A stretch of DNA of 64,000 bases. Origin: Streptomyces albospinus. Lineage in GTDB: Bacteria > Actinomycetota > Actinomycetes > Streptomycetales > Streptomycetaceae. The stretch spans positions 34,754-98,753 of the forward strand of contig NZ_BMRP01000021.1 of assembly GCF_014648695.1 (NCBI RefSeq). The letters run 5' to 3'. The notes beneath the pieces are model-generated. The model was given only the letters and a program-made list of their open reading frames with translations. It was not told the DNA's origin and searched no databases. A program made the translations under genes and the position numbers. Within the stretch, counting starts at the first letter, position 1; each line of letters starts with the position of its first letter. Shown here one piece after another: positions 45,642 through 55,549 of this stretch.

Positions 45642-46121
45642 TCAGCCCAGATCGGGGGCGTGCATCGCGCGTACGCCCTCGATATTGCCGTCGAGGTAGT
45701 GCCGCAGCGAGAGCGGTACGACCTCGACGGAGGCGATCCCGACGCGGGTGAAGGGCACCCGCACGATCTCGTACTCCCCGCACGGCTCCTCGACCTCGGG
45801 GCCGTGACGGCGGGAGAGGTCCATCGAGTCGAGCCGGCAGACGAAGAAGTGCTGCACCTTGACGCCGTCCACACCGCCGTCGCTGAAGTGCTCGACGGTG
45901 TCGACGAAGACCGGCACCACATCCGTGATCTTGGCGCCCAGTTCCTCGTCCACTTCGCGGTGGAGGGCGTCGATGACGGTGGCGTCCTCGGGTTCCACAC
46001 CGCCGCCGGGAGTGATCCAGTACGGTGCCCGTCCCGGCTTGGTGCGTTTGATCAGTACGAGATCCGCTCCGTCGAGCAGAATCGCGCGGGCGGTGCGTTT
46101 GACGACTGGCCGTACGGTCAT
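45642..46121 (-). CDS. Nudix hydrolase
   Basis: A 159-aa protein starting MTVRPVVKRTARAILLDGADLVLIKRTKPGRAPYWITPGGG. The Nudix box is GGVEPEDATVIDALHREVDEELGA: the catalytic REVDEELG is intact, while the first Glu of the consensus is Ala. It probably hydrolyses a nucleoside diphosphate derivative. It converges with the PNPOx-like gene (33-bp gap). Confidence 0.9.
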   Translation of the reverse strand: MTVRPVVKRTARAILLDGADLVLIKRTKPGRAPYWITPGGGVEPEDATVIDALHREVDEELGAKITDVVPVFVDTVEHFSDGGVDGVKVQHFFVCRLDSMDLSRRHGPEVEEPCGEYEIVRVPFTRVGIASVEVVPLSLRHYLDGNIEGVRAMHAPDLG

Positions 46122-46175
46122 AGGGGACAGATGCCGCAGTCGCCGCCTGGTGAAACCCGCGCCCCAGCACTCACG

Positions 46176-47072
46176 TCACCAGTCGACCGCCGTGCGCAGC
46201 AGCCACTCGTGTGCCCGCGCGATGTGCGGCAGCCCCAGCGTCCCGGTCCGTACGGCGAGGAAGTACGTGCGCAGCGGGGGCACCGGCGGTTCGAGGAGGG
46301 CGACCACCGCCCCGCTGTCCAGCGCCTCGGCGCACAGATAGCGGGGCAGCACGGCCAGTCCCGCGCCCGCCGCGACGCAGGACAGCACCGCCCGCAGATC
46401 GGTGGCGATCACCGCTGCCGAGGCGGCCGGCTTGGCATCGAAGACCGCGGACCAGTAGCGGGCGATCAGCGGCAGACTCTCGTGGACCTCGACGAGCGGT
46501 ACGGGATCCAGCACGCGTACGCCGCGGTCCTGGAGGACACCGGGGCCGCCGACCCGGGCCGCCCAGCGGGGCGCGGCGACCAGCACATGTTCCTCGTCGC
46601 ACAGCGGGGTGGCGGTGAGCAGCCCGCCGCGCGGCCGGGTGGTGGTGACGGTCAGGTCGTGGTGGCCGGCGGCCAGGCCGTTCAGCAGCTCGTCGGCGGC
46701 CCCGAAGGCGGTGCGTATGGAGAGGCCCTGGGTGATGAGCGGGGTCAGCGCGGGCAGTGCGCGCTCGGCGGTGAACTCCGGGGGGCCGCCGAGATGCAGG
46801 GTGCGGGTGGCGGAGTCCTGGTCCAGTCCGGCTTCGGTGATCTCGGTCAGCGCGTCGAGGTGGGGCGCGACCTTGTGGGCGAGCTCGTCGCCGATGGTGG
46901 TGGGCGTGACCCCACGGGCGTAGCGGAGGAAGAGCGGACGGCCCAACTGGCGTTCCAGGGTCCGTATCTGGCTCGTCACGGCGGGCTGGGACAGTCCGAG
47001 CAGCGCCGCGGCACGGGTGAACGAGCCGGCCCGGTGCACCGTGACGAAGGTACGCAGCAGCGCCAGATCCAT
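46176..47072 (-). CDS. LysR family transcriptional regulator
   Basis: A 298-aa protein from ATG 47072 (MDLALLRTFVTVHRAGSFTRAAALLGLSQPAVTSQIRTLERQLGRPLFLRY), preceded by CAGGAGG. The effector-binding domain follows with normal length. Upstream, CTAT and ATAG half-sites (47115-47118 and 47129-47132) make a possible autoregulatory site in the 262-bp region that also carries a parS site. Its targets are unknown; no divergent gene lies next to it. Confidence 0.92.
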   Translation of the reverse strand: MDLALLRTFVTVHRAGSFTRAAALLGLSQPAVTSQIRTLERQLGRPLFLRYARGVTPTTIGDELAHKVAPHLDALTEITEAGLDQDSATRTLHLGGPPEFTAERALPALTPLITQGLSIRTAFGAADELLNGLAAGHHDLTVTTTRPRGGLLTATPLCDEEHVLVAAPRWAARVGGPGVLQDRGVRVLDPVPLVEVHESLPLIARYWSAVFDAKPAASAAVIATDLRAVLSCVAAGAGLAVLPRYLCAEALDSGAVVALLEPPVPPLRTYFLAVRTGTLGLPHIARAHEWLLRTAVDW

Positions 47073-47114
47073 CGCGTACCTCCTGCGCCCCTCGGAAGCC
47101 TGGTCGCGCGCCAA

Positions 47115-47132
47115 CTATAAATTTGTCGATAG
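47115..47132. promoter_or_regulatory. Possible LysR operator
   Basis: Short inverted repeat CTAT-N10-ATAG in an AT-rich stretch 43 bp upstream of the LysR start, similar to the T-N11-A type of LysR sites. Confidence 0.35.
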
Positions 47133-47194
47133 GGCTGTGCCGCTAGCGTGATTGGACACTGACGCTCAGTCAACTAGCCTTGTTGAAGCGGTTC

Positions 47195-47208
47195 GTTTCA
47201 CGTGAAAC
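47195..47208. other. parS: parS site 15
   Basis: Exact GTTTCACGTGAAAC between the LysR gene and the end of the PLP-lyase operon. Confidence 0.97.
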
Positions 47209-47250
47209 AACGGGTCCGTGCAACGTCCGGGCCGGTGCAGGCGGACCGCC

Positions 47251-47287
47251 GGCCGGCAGGGTGACGAGGGGGGATACCCTGCCGGCC
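47251..47287 (-). terminator. Terminator of the lyase-phosphatase operon
   Basis: Perfect 12-bp stem (GGCCGGCAGGGT / ACCCTGCCGGCC) with a 13-nt loop, 46 bp after the lyase gene stop. Confidence 0.75.
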
Positions 47288-47333
47288 CTTCGTGCACCCC
47301 TGCTGTCCCGCCGGAACGTCGCCGGTTGCGGTC

Positions 47334-48482
47334 TCAAACAGCCGGCCGGGCATGGTGATCCGTACTGGCCGCGTCCAGCGCCCGGAGGACATCCGCGACC
47401 AGATCCTCGGGCTCCTCGACGCCGACCGAGAAGCGGATGAAGCCCTCCGGCACGTCATCGCCGCCCCAGCGCCCGCGCCGCTCGGCGGTGGACCGTACGC
47501 CGCCGAAGCTCGTCGCGTCGTCCACCAGCGTCAGCGCGGCCAGGAACCGCTCCGCATACGCCTGGTCGGGCAGCGTGAAGGAGACCACGCAGCCGAAGCG
47601 GCCGGCGCGCATCTGCCGGACGGCGAGCGGATGGGACGGGTCGGACGGCAGCCCGGGGTGCCGCAGGCCGGTGACCTCGGGCCGCTCGGCCAGCGCCGTG
47701 GCGAGCGCCAGAGCGCCGGTCGCCTGCTGGCGGACGCGCAGCGCCAGGGTGGCCAGCGAGCGGTGCGCGAGCCAGCTCTCCATGGGGCCGGGGATCGCGC
47801 CGACGGTCTTGCGCCACAGCCGTACGCCGTCGGCCAGCGCGGCGTCTCGGGTGCTGGCGTACCCCAGCAGGACATCGCCGTGCCCGGTCAGCGCCTTGGT
47901 GCCGCTGGCGACCGAGAAGTCGGCGCCGAGGTCCAGCGGGCGCTGGCCGAGCGGGGTGGCGAGGGTGTTGTCGACGGCGACCAGGGCGCCTCGGGCATGC
48001 GCCGCGTCGGCCAGCCGCCGGATGTCGCAGACGTCGAGGCCGGGGTTGGACGGCGATTCGATCCACAGCAGGCGGGCGCCGTCGAGGACCCCGAGCTGGG
48101 CGTCGTCCGCGGTGGGCGCCGTGCGGACCTCGATGCCGTAGCTCTCCAGACGGGTGCGGACGGCCGGCAGCAGCTGATAGCCGTCGCTGGGCAGCACCAC
48201 CGCGTCGCCGGAGCGCAGTTGCGAGAAGAGCACGGCGGTGATCGCCGCCATGCCGGAGGCGAAGGCGACGGTGTGTGCGGACCCGTCCGGCGATTCCAGT
48301 TCGCCGATGGCGGCTTCCAGCCGGGTCCAGGTCGGGTTGGCGTCGCGGCCGTAGGTGTACGGGCCGGCGGCGTCGCCGGGGAGGTGGTAGTGCGCCGCGA
48401 AGACCGGTCCGGGGAGGGTCGGTTCGTAGGCTTCCGGCTCGGGGAGCCCGGCTCGTACGGCGCGGGTTCCGTCGCCCGTCAT
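47334..48482 (-). CDS. Cystathionine gamma-lyase/synthase family PLP enzyme
   Basis: A 382-aa protein from ATG 48482 (AAGGAG upstream). The Cys/Met metabolism PLP family is shown by YTYGRDANPTWTRLEAAIGELE, ASGMAAITAVLFSQLRSGD, VAVDNTLATPLGQRPLDLGAD and the PLP lysine K196 in VASGTKALTGHGD. It probably acts as cystathionine gamma-lyase. Its ATG overlaps the stop of the phosphatase gene by 4 bp (ATGA), so the two are translationally coupled. Confidence 0.9.
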   Translation of the reverse strand: MTGDGTRAVRAGLPEPEAYEPTLPGPVFAAHYHLPGDAAGPYTYGRDANPTWTRLEAAIGELESPDGSAHTVAFASGMAAITAVLFSQLRSGDAVVLPSDGYQLLPAVRTRLESYGIEVRTAPTADDAQLGVLDGARLLWIESPSNPGLDVCDIRRLADAAHARGALVAVDNTLATPLGQRPLDLGADFSVASGTKALTGHGDVLLGYASTRDAALADGVRLWRKTVGAIPGPMESWLAHRSLATLALRVRQQATGALALATALAERPEVTGLRHPGLPSDPSHPLAVRQMRAGRFGCVVSFTLPDQAYAERFLAALTLVDDATSFGGVRSTAERRGRWGGDDVPEGFIRFSVGVEEPEDLVADVLRALDAASTDHHARPAV

Positions 48483-49033
48483 GCGCTCTCCTTCTGCTGG
48501 TGGGGCGGGTGCGGCCGGGGCTCGGCGGGTCCGGGCGCGCAGGAGGTGACCTCGGCGCGGACCGCTTCCAGGAGGCCGTCGCAGGCCGTTTCGATCATCT
48601 CCAGGCACTCCTCGAAATCCTCACAGCCGCCGTAGTACGGGTCGGGTACGTCGAGGTCCGCGGCGGGCCCGGAGCCGGTGCCGTACGAGCGCAGCAGGCG
48701 GATCTTCGCGGCGTCCCGGGCGGTGGGGGCCAGTCGGCGCAGCTCGCGCAGATGGCCCGAGTCGAGGGCGATCACCAGGTCGAGGCGGGCGAACCAGGAG
48801 GAGCGGAACTGTCGGGCGGTGTGGGCGTACGGATAGCCGCCCGCGCGCAGCACGGCGACCGTGCGCGGGTCGGCTCCGTGGCCTTCGTGCCAGCCGCCGG
48901 TACCGGCGCTGTCGATCTCGACCAGGGCGTCGAGCCCGTCCTCCGCGATCCGGGCGCGGAAGACCGACTCGGCCATCGGCGAGCGGCAGATGTTGCCGGT
49001 GCAGACGAAGCAGAGGCGATAGGGAGTGGACAA
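48479..49033 (-). CDS. Low-molecular-weight protein-tyrosine phosphatase
   Basis: A 184-aa protein. The P-loop VCTGNICRS (C11-x5-R17) and the general-acid loop DPYYGG are diagnostic of LMW-PTPs. The C-terminal 25 residues are a Pro/His-rich tail. Similar proteins (PtpA type) in Streptomyces affect secondary metabolism. It is coupled to the PLP lyase gene and 3 bp downstream of the small membrane protein gene. Confidence 0.93.
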   Translation of the reverse strand: MSTPYRLCFVCTGNICRSPMAESVFRARIAEDGLDALVEIDSAGTGGWHEGHGADPRTVAVLRAGGYPYAHTARQFRSSWFARLDLVIALDSGHLRELRRLAPTARDAAKIRLLRSYGTGSGPAADLDVPDPYYGGCEDFEECLEMIETACDGLLEAVRAEVTSCAPGPAEPRPHPPHQQKESA

Positions 49034-49036
49034 GCG

Positions 49037-49414
49037 TCAGTCCTTGTCGGGGAGGATCACATGCATCGCCCAGGCGACGATGGAGACGATCACGCCGCCG
49101 ACCAGTGCCGTCCAGAAGCCGTCCACATGGAAGGCGAGGTTGACCCTGCCGGCGAGCCAGGAGGTCAGCAGCAGCATCAGCGCGTTCACGACGAGCGTGA
49201 TCAGGCCGAGCGTGAGGATGAACAAGGGGAAGGACAGCAGCTTCACCACGGGCTTCACGATGAAGTTGACCAGCCCGAAGATCAGCGCGACGAGGACGAG
49301 TGTCAGTACCTTGCGGCCGGTGTTCTCACCGGTGAGCGTGATGCCCTTGAGCAGCCAGATGGCCACGGCCAGTGCCGCGGCGTTGGCGATCGTCTTGACC
49401 AGAAAATGCTTCAT
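49037..49414 (-). CDS. Phage holin-4 family (PF04020-like) membrane protein
   Basis: A 125-aa protein with four hydrophobic helices (IANAAALAVAIWLLKGI; VLTLVLVALIFGLVNFIVKPVVKLLSFPLFILTLGLITLVVNALMLLLTSWLAG; ALVGGVIVSIVAWAMHVILP). The N-x3-K-P-x3-L-x2-P-L pattern is typical of this family, widespread in bacterial chromosomes. Despite the name no phage genes are nearby. First gene of the operon with the phosphatase and lyase. Confidence 0.85.
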   Translation of the reverse strand: MKHFLVKTIANAAALAVAIWLLKGITLTGENTGRKVLTLVLVALIFGLVNFIVKPVVKLLSFPLFILTLGLITLVVNALMLLLTSWLAGRVNLAFHVDGFWTALVGGVIVSIVAWAMHVILPDKD

Positions 49415-49462
49415 GGTGAGATCGTCGCAGACGACTCTGAATCAGCGAGGGGTGCGAACGGC

Positions 49463-49780
49463 ATGAAGGCTTTCCGACTGGATGAACTCGAAGCGGAGCG
49501 GGTCGCGAACGACGGCGCATATCTCCAGTTCCTCCGCGAACGCAACATGTCGGTCGGCCTGTACGCCCTGGACGCCGGCAGCACCGATCCGCAGCAGCCG
49601 CACGCGCAGGACGAGGTGTATCTCGTGGTCAGCGGCCGTGGGGCGATCACCGTGGGCACGGATACGGAGCCGGTGGCGCGCGGCAGCGTGGTCTATGTGC
49701 CGGCCGGGGTACCCCACAAGTTCCATCACATCAGCGAGGATCTCCGGGTCATGGTGGTCTTCTCTCCGCCCGAGAGCTGA
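49463..49780 (+). CDS. Small cupin-domain protein
   Basis: A 105-aa single cupin barrel. The metal-binding motifs are present in H-A-Q-D-E-V-Y (residues about 47-53) and V-P-H-K-F-H-H (about 83-90, AGVPHKFHH). ATG 49463 follows CGAGGGG. It probably binds a metal; substrate unknown. Divergent from the holin-like gene. Confidence 0.85.
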   Translation: MKAFRLDELEAERVANDGAYLQFLRERNMSVGLYALDAGSTDPQQPHAQDEVYLVVSGRGAITVGTDTEPVARGSVVYVPAGVPHKFHHISEDLRVMVVFSPPES

Positions 49781-49973
49781 GGGTCGGACCCCGGAACCCG
49801 TAGGGGTCGGGTCAGGGATGAGCCGGGGCTGTCAGGCCCCCACGGCGACCCCCGGCGCCCTAGCATCGTTGGTGTAAGGCCGGAGACGGCAGACGCGCAG
49901 GGCGCGGACGGTGCCATCGGCGCGGCAGGCAGTGACCGACATCAGCGAGACAGACAGAAAGCAGGGCAGAGCA

Positions 49974-50198
49974 GTGGCTGGTAAGGGGATATTCGCAGGG
50001 CTTCCGTGGTGGGTCACCTGGGTCGTGGTGCCCGTCATCCTGATCGTGGTCTTCGGCGGGCTGCTCGCCACCGCACTCGGCTTCTTGATCAGCCTGCTCT
50101 TCAAGGTCCTGATCGCGGCGGCCCTGATCGCCGGCGTCATCTACCTCGTGCGGAGGTTCACCGGATCCTCGTCGTCCTCCTCGAAGAGCGACTGGTAA
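49974..50198 (+). CDS. DUF5326 family small membrane protein
   Basis: A 74-aa protein from GTG 49974 (VAGKGIFAGLPWWVTWVVVPVILIVVFGG); upstream extension in frame is possible but less conserved in look. Two adjacent hydrophobic helices are followed by VRRFTGSSSSSSKSDW. Proteins of this kind are common near ssgR in Streptomyces. The function is unknown. Confidence 0.75.
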   Translation: MAGKGIFAGLPWWVTWVVVPVILIVVFGGLLATALGFLISLLFKVLIAAALIAGVIYLVRRFTGSSSSSSKSDW

Positions 50199-50674
50199 GG
50201 CCGGGTCCTACTGGCCGACACTGTCCGGCCCGCACCGTCCGACGACGCCCTGCCCCACCTCGGGGGCAGGGCGTCCGGCGTTCCCGAGGGATGCCGCACG
50301 GAGCGCCCGGCTCCGGTCCGACACACCCACTGTGGCCGTCGAACGCGGTTCGGATACCTGCCCGTTGACAGTCCGTCGTACGAGGGGAGTTCAGGGCGTT
50401 CCGGCTGTTCGCCCGGTGTGTGCGGTGCGCCCCCGCACGTCATCGGCGGGTGCCGGATGTCCCGGCCGGGTTAACTCCCACGGCTTTCCGCTCACGGCCC
50501 GATCCGCGCGGCTAGAGTGCGTGCGCGGGCGTCTTCCGGAGGGTGACGTTCCGGAAAATGCCGAGTGGGCGAGGGCGGGCCGGGCATCGCCGACGGCGTC
50601 CCGGGAGACGTGCGCGGTCGCGGGAGCGGGTCCCGTGACCGGGGCCACCGGCCCACGGCGCTCGTACCTGGGGG
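50199..50674. other. Intergenic region upstream of ssgR
   Basis: 476 bp without a supported gene. A 13-bp-stem terminator (50244-50275) closes the DUF5326 transcript. The remaining sequence should contain the ssgR promoter, but no consensus elements could be fixed by eye. Confidence 0.55.
50244..50275 (+). terminator. Terminator after the DUF5326 gene
   Basis: Perfect 13-bp stem (GACGCCCTGCCCC / GGGGCAGGGCGTC) with a 6-nt loop, 46 bp after the stop. Confidence 0.8.
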
Positions 50675-51457
50675 ATGGCGTTGGCGATCGTGAACGGCGA
50701 ATCCGGCTCTCACCCCACCCTGATCGGATCGGTGCAGCGGGCGCTCCGGCTGCTGGAGGCGGTTGCCGCGCATCCCGACGGGGCACCCGCCAAGCAGCTC
50801 GCCCGAGCGGCCGGACTCCCGCTGGCAACGACCTACCACCTGCTGCGGACCCTGACCCACGAGGGCTATCTCCGCCGGGAGAACGGCGTCTTCGTCGTCG
50901 GCGAGGGCGCCGAGTGCATCGGGCGGGCCGGGGCCAGGCGCCGGCAGCGCCGCGAGCTCTCCGATGTGCTGGCCGCGGTGGGCCGGGAACTGGGCGCCGC
51001 CGTCTACTTCGCCGTCTACCGCGAGGGCGAGGTGGAAGTGGTCGCGATGACCGACGATCCCGAGCGGCCCCCGGTCGAGGAGTGGGTCGACTTCCGTACC
51101 ACCGCCCATGCCCATGCGATCGGGCAGTGCCTGCTGGCGCAGCTCGACGAGGCGACCAGGAGGGAGCATCTGGCGCGCCATCCCGTGCAGCCGATAACGC
51201 CTTTTTCCCTGCGATCCGAGGGTGAGCTGCTGCAACGGTTGGCTACGGTGCGTCGCGGCCAGGTCGCGTACGAGCGTCAGGAATATGCCCTGGGCACGGT
51301 GTGCTCGGCGATTCCGATCCGGGTCGGCTCGGTCGCGGCGACGCTGGCGGTTTCCCTCCCTGTAACGGAACTGCACCGATTGCGGTCGGTTACGGACCGA
51401 CTACGGAAAATGGCGGAGGAGGCACTAACGACACTCGCCTTCTCTATCAGTATCTGA
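50675..51457 (+). CDS. ssgR: IclR-type regulator SsgR
   Basis: A 260-aa IclR-family protein. The winged helix is at about 15-75 (IGSVQRALRLLEAVAAHPDGAPAKQLARAAGLPLATTYHLLRTLTHEGYLRRENGVFVVG), followed by the effector domain. Placed directly upstream of ssgA in the same orientation, it is SsgR, the activator of ssgA and of sporulation-specific division in S. coelicolor. The start is uncertain: ATG 50675 has GGGGG directly before it, and a GTG five codons later is an alternative. Confidence 0.88.
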   Translation: MALAIVNGESGSHPTLIGSVQRALRLLEAVAAHPDGAPAKQLARAAGLPLATTYHLLRTLTHEGYLRRENGVFVVGEGAECIGRAGARRRQRRELSDVLAAVGRELGAAVYFAVYREGEVEVVAMTDDPERPPVEEWVDFRTTAHAHAIGQCLLAQLDEATRREHLARHPVQPITPFSLRSEGELLQRLATVRRGQVAYERQEYALGTVCSAIPIRVGSVAATLAVSLPVTELHRLRSVTDRLRKMAEEALTTLAFSISI

Positions 51458-51561
51458 AAACTCACTCCTTGTGATCTGCCTGCACGTGACCGACGATGGC
51501 GTCCATACGGCTTCCGGGGATGAATCCCGGCCATCTCCGATCAAGTGCGGGGCAGTGGTTG

Positions 51562-51984
51562 ATGAGCGACACGGTTCAGGCAGAAGTGATCATGAGCTTT
51601 CTCGTCTCGGAGGAGCTCGCCTTTCGGATCCCGGTGGAGCTGGACTTCGACAGTGCCGATCCGTACGCGGTCCGGCTCACCTTCGACCTCCCCGGCGACG
51701 CGCCGGTGACCTGGGCGTTCGGGCGTGAGCTGCTGCTGGACGGGCTCAGTCGGCGGTCCGGTGAGGGCGACGTACGGATCGAGCCGGCCTCCCCCGAGCA
51801 CCTCAGCGATGTCTACATCAACCTGCAAGTCGGCCCCGAGCGGGCCCTGTTCCGGGCCAGTGCGCCGCCGCTGATCGCCTTCCTGGACCGTACGGACCGG
51901 CTCGTCCCGCTCGGCAAGGAAGAGGTCTGCGACACCCTGGACGCCGCGCTGGACCGGATCCTCGCGGAGGCGCCGGCCGGCTGA
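51562..51984 (+). CDS. ssgA: Sporulation and cell-division protein SsgA
   Basis: A 140-aa SALP-family protein. MSFLVSEELAFRIPVELDF ... LPGDAPVTWAFGRELLLDGL ... FLDRTDRLVPLGKEE matches SsgA closely. SsgA activates sporulation-specific division and localises SsgB, which recruits FtsZ. ATG 51562 (MSDTVQAEVIMSF) agrees with the N-terminus I recall for S. griseus SsgA; an internal ATG at 51592 (MSFLVSEE) matches the S. coelicolor annotation. It is 104 bp downstream of ssgR, with room for its own SsgR-dependent promoter. Confidence 0.95.
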   Translation: MSDTVQAEVIMSFLVSEELAFRIPVELDFDSADPYAVRLTFDLPGDAPVTWAFGRELLLDGLSRRSGEGDVRIEPASPEHLSDVYINLQVGPERALFRASAPPLIAFLDRTDRLVPLGKEEVCDTLDAALDRILAEAPAG

Positions 51985-52102
51985 TCCGGCGGCTCGCCCG
52001 ATCCACCGCCCACCACCACCGGCCGGACCGGCACCCCGGCCGCCCCCGAACCACTCGCAGCCGCTGCCCACCCCATCACCCGAACCTGCCCACCCGCTTC
52101 CG

Positions 52103-53440
52103 TCACCGCTTGCGGCGCCGCCCGTGCGCCGCGCGCCGCCCGCCCTGTGCCCCGGTGGGCGGCGCCGGCGTGCCGCCGGCCGGCCCCGGGCGGTCCGCCG
52201 AGACCACCAGCGCCGCGAGCAGCGTGGTCACCGGCACCGACGCGACCAGCCCGATGCTGCCCACGAGCGTCCGGATGATCTCCTCCGCGACCACCTCGCT
52301 CGTGGCGACCGTTCCGACACTGCTCTGTGCGATCGAGAACAGCAAAAGCAACGGCAGTGCGGCGCCCGCGTACGCCATGACGAGAGTGTTCACGACGGAC
52401 GCGATGTGATCCCGGCCGATCCGCATGGCCGCGCCGTACAGCTTGCGCCAACCCGCCGACGGATCCGCGTCCTTGAGCTCCCAGACCGCGGCCGTCTGCG
52501 TCACCGTCACATCGTCGAGCACCCCCAGCGACCCGATGATGATCCCCGCCAGCAGCAGACCGCGGATCTCGATGTTCGGGTACAGGCCGTGCACCAGCCC
52601 GGTCGTGTCATCCGTATTGCCGGTGAGCAGCGCCCAGTTGATGAACACCGAGCCGAGCAGCCCGATCAGCAGCAGCGAGGCGAGGGTGCCGAGCACCGCC
52701 ACGGACGTACGGGCGGTCAGCCCATGGCACATATAGAGCGCGATCAGCATGATCGCGCTGCCGCCGATCACCGCCACCAGCAGCGGATCGGAGCCCTGGA
52801 GGACCGCCGGGAGGATGAACAGCGTGAGCACCCCGAAGCTGGCCACCAGCGCCACCAGTGCGAGCACTCCGCGCAGCCGCCCGACGATCACCACCGCGAA
52901 GGCGAAGATCGCGGCCAGCACCCACATCGGGAGGGTTCGGTCGACATCGGTCACCGAATACTGCAATTCCTTCGGCGCCTTGGGGGAGTAGGCGACGACC
53001 ACGTCCTGGCCGGTCGTGAAGTGCCGCAGGGCGTCCGGAGTCACCACCGTCTGGAAGGTCCGGCCCGCGTTCGGCCCCGTGGTGACCTTGACCGTGTCCT
53101 GTTCGCAGGGCTTGCCGTTCGCCGCTCCCCCGGCCGGCGGCTGACCCGTGGGCGAGGTCGGCTGCGGCTGCTGCTCGGCGTGCACCTTCGCGCAGTCCAC
53201 CTCCTCGACCTTGATCACCCTGGCCTGTTCGGTGGGCTGGTCGAAGCCCACACCGGACGGCTTGTGCGGCGGTGCGCCGCCCGGCCAGAGCACGATCAGG
53301 CCGACCACCACGGCGGCGGCGAACGGGATCAGCACTGCGGCGATGACCTTGCGCAGATGCCGGGAGACGGGTGCCGCAGGCCCATGGCTGTGGGTATGCG
53401 CGTGGGCGGCGGAGTGGTGCCGGTGTTCGGGAGGGCTCAC
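52103..53440 (-). CDS. YibE/F-like family membrane protein
   Basis: A 445-aa protein from GTG 53440. The N-terminus is His-rich (HRHHSAAHAHTHSHG) and may bind metal. One helix precedes an external domain with two cysteines, then about seven more helices. The stretch ALYMCHGLTARTSVAVLGTLASLLLIG and GSLGVLDDVTVTQTAAVWEL is typical of YibE/F proteins. The tail is Arg/Gly-rich. The function is unknown; transport is likely. Divergent from thiC, convergent with ssgA. Confidence 0.88.
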   Translation of the reverse strand: MSPPEHRHHSAAHAHTHSHGPAAPVSRHLRKVIAAVLIPFAAAVVVGLIVLWPGGAPPHKPSGVGFDQPTEQARVIKVEEVDCAKVHAEQQPQPTSPTGQPPAGGAANGKPCEQDTVKVTTGPNAGRTFQTVVTPDALRHFTTGQDVVVAYSPKAPKELQYSVTDVDRTLPMWVLAAIFAFAVVIVGRLRGVLALVALVASFGVLTLFILPAVLQGSDPLLVAVIGGSAIMLIALYMCHGLTARTSVAVLGTLASLLLIGLLGSVFINWALLTGNTDDTTGLVHGLYPNIEIRGLLLAGIIIGSLGVLDDVTVTQTAAVWELKDADPSAGWRKLYGAAMRIGRDHIASVVNTLVMAYAGAALPLLLLFSIAQSSVGTVATSEVVAEEIIRTLVGSIGLVASVPVTTLLAALVVSADRPGPAGGTPAPPTGAQGGRRAAHGRRRKR

Positions 53441-53523
53441 CGCCAGATCATCGCAAGAAGCGATGGGGCCCCCTGTTCACACTGCCGTATCGGCCGCTAC
53501 CGTGGTGCCACCTTTGCAATCGC

Positions 53524-53655
53524 GGGAGCTCGGAGCACCGGGCTGAGAGGGCGCTGACCTCCGTCCCAGCGGCGTTTCACGTGAAACGCCGGCGGATGGA
53601 AGCCGCTGCGTCGACCGCCGAACCTGTTACCGGGTAATGCCGGCGTAGGGAGTTG
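53524..53655 (+). promoter_or_regulatory. TPP riboswitch of thiC, with a parS site in its P3 arm
   Basis: The two conserved halves are clear: CTGAGAG (53552-53558) and GAACCTG...GGGTAATGCCGGCGTAGGGAG (53616-53652). P1 can pair AGCTC (53527-53531) with GAGTT (53650-53654). Between the halves, the variable P3 extension is the perfect palindrome GGCGTTTCACGTGAAACGCC (53571-53590), which contains parS site 16. TPP binding is expected to shut off thiC expression. Confidence 0.92.
53574..53587. other. parS: parS site 16 (inside riboswitch)
   Basis: Exact GTTTCACGTGAAAC at the centre of the 20-bp palindrome in the thiC leader. Confidence 0.97.
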
Positions 53656-53662
53656 GGTCTAT

Positions 53663-55441
<1,779 letters not shown>

Positions 55442-55487
55442 TCCGGGCGAACCGCACGAACGCCGCGAACGCCGTGAAAACCGCAGA

Positions 55488-55528
55488 CCGGCCCGAAGTC
55501 GCTTGCACGGGAAGCGACTTCGGGCCGG
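55488..55528. terminator. Bidirectional terminator after thiC
   Basis: Perfect 17-bp stem (arms 55488-55504 and 55512-55528) with a 7-nt loop between convergent genes. Confidence 0.88.
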
Positions 55529-55549
55529 TGGCGCGGCCGGTGCCGGCCG

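Noticed and set aside
49037..49414. Phage remnant based on the holin-like protein
   Set aside because: This membrane family is common on bacterial chromosomes, and no other phage genes or att sites are near.
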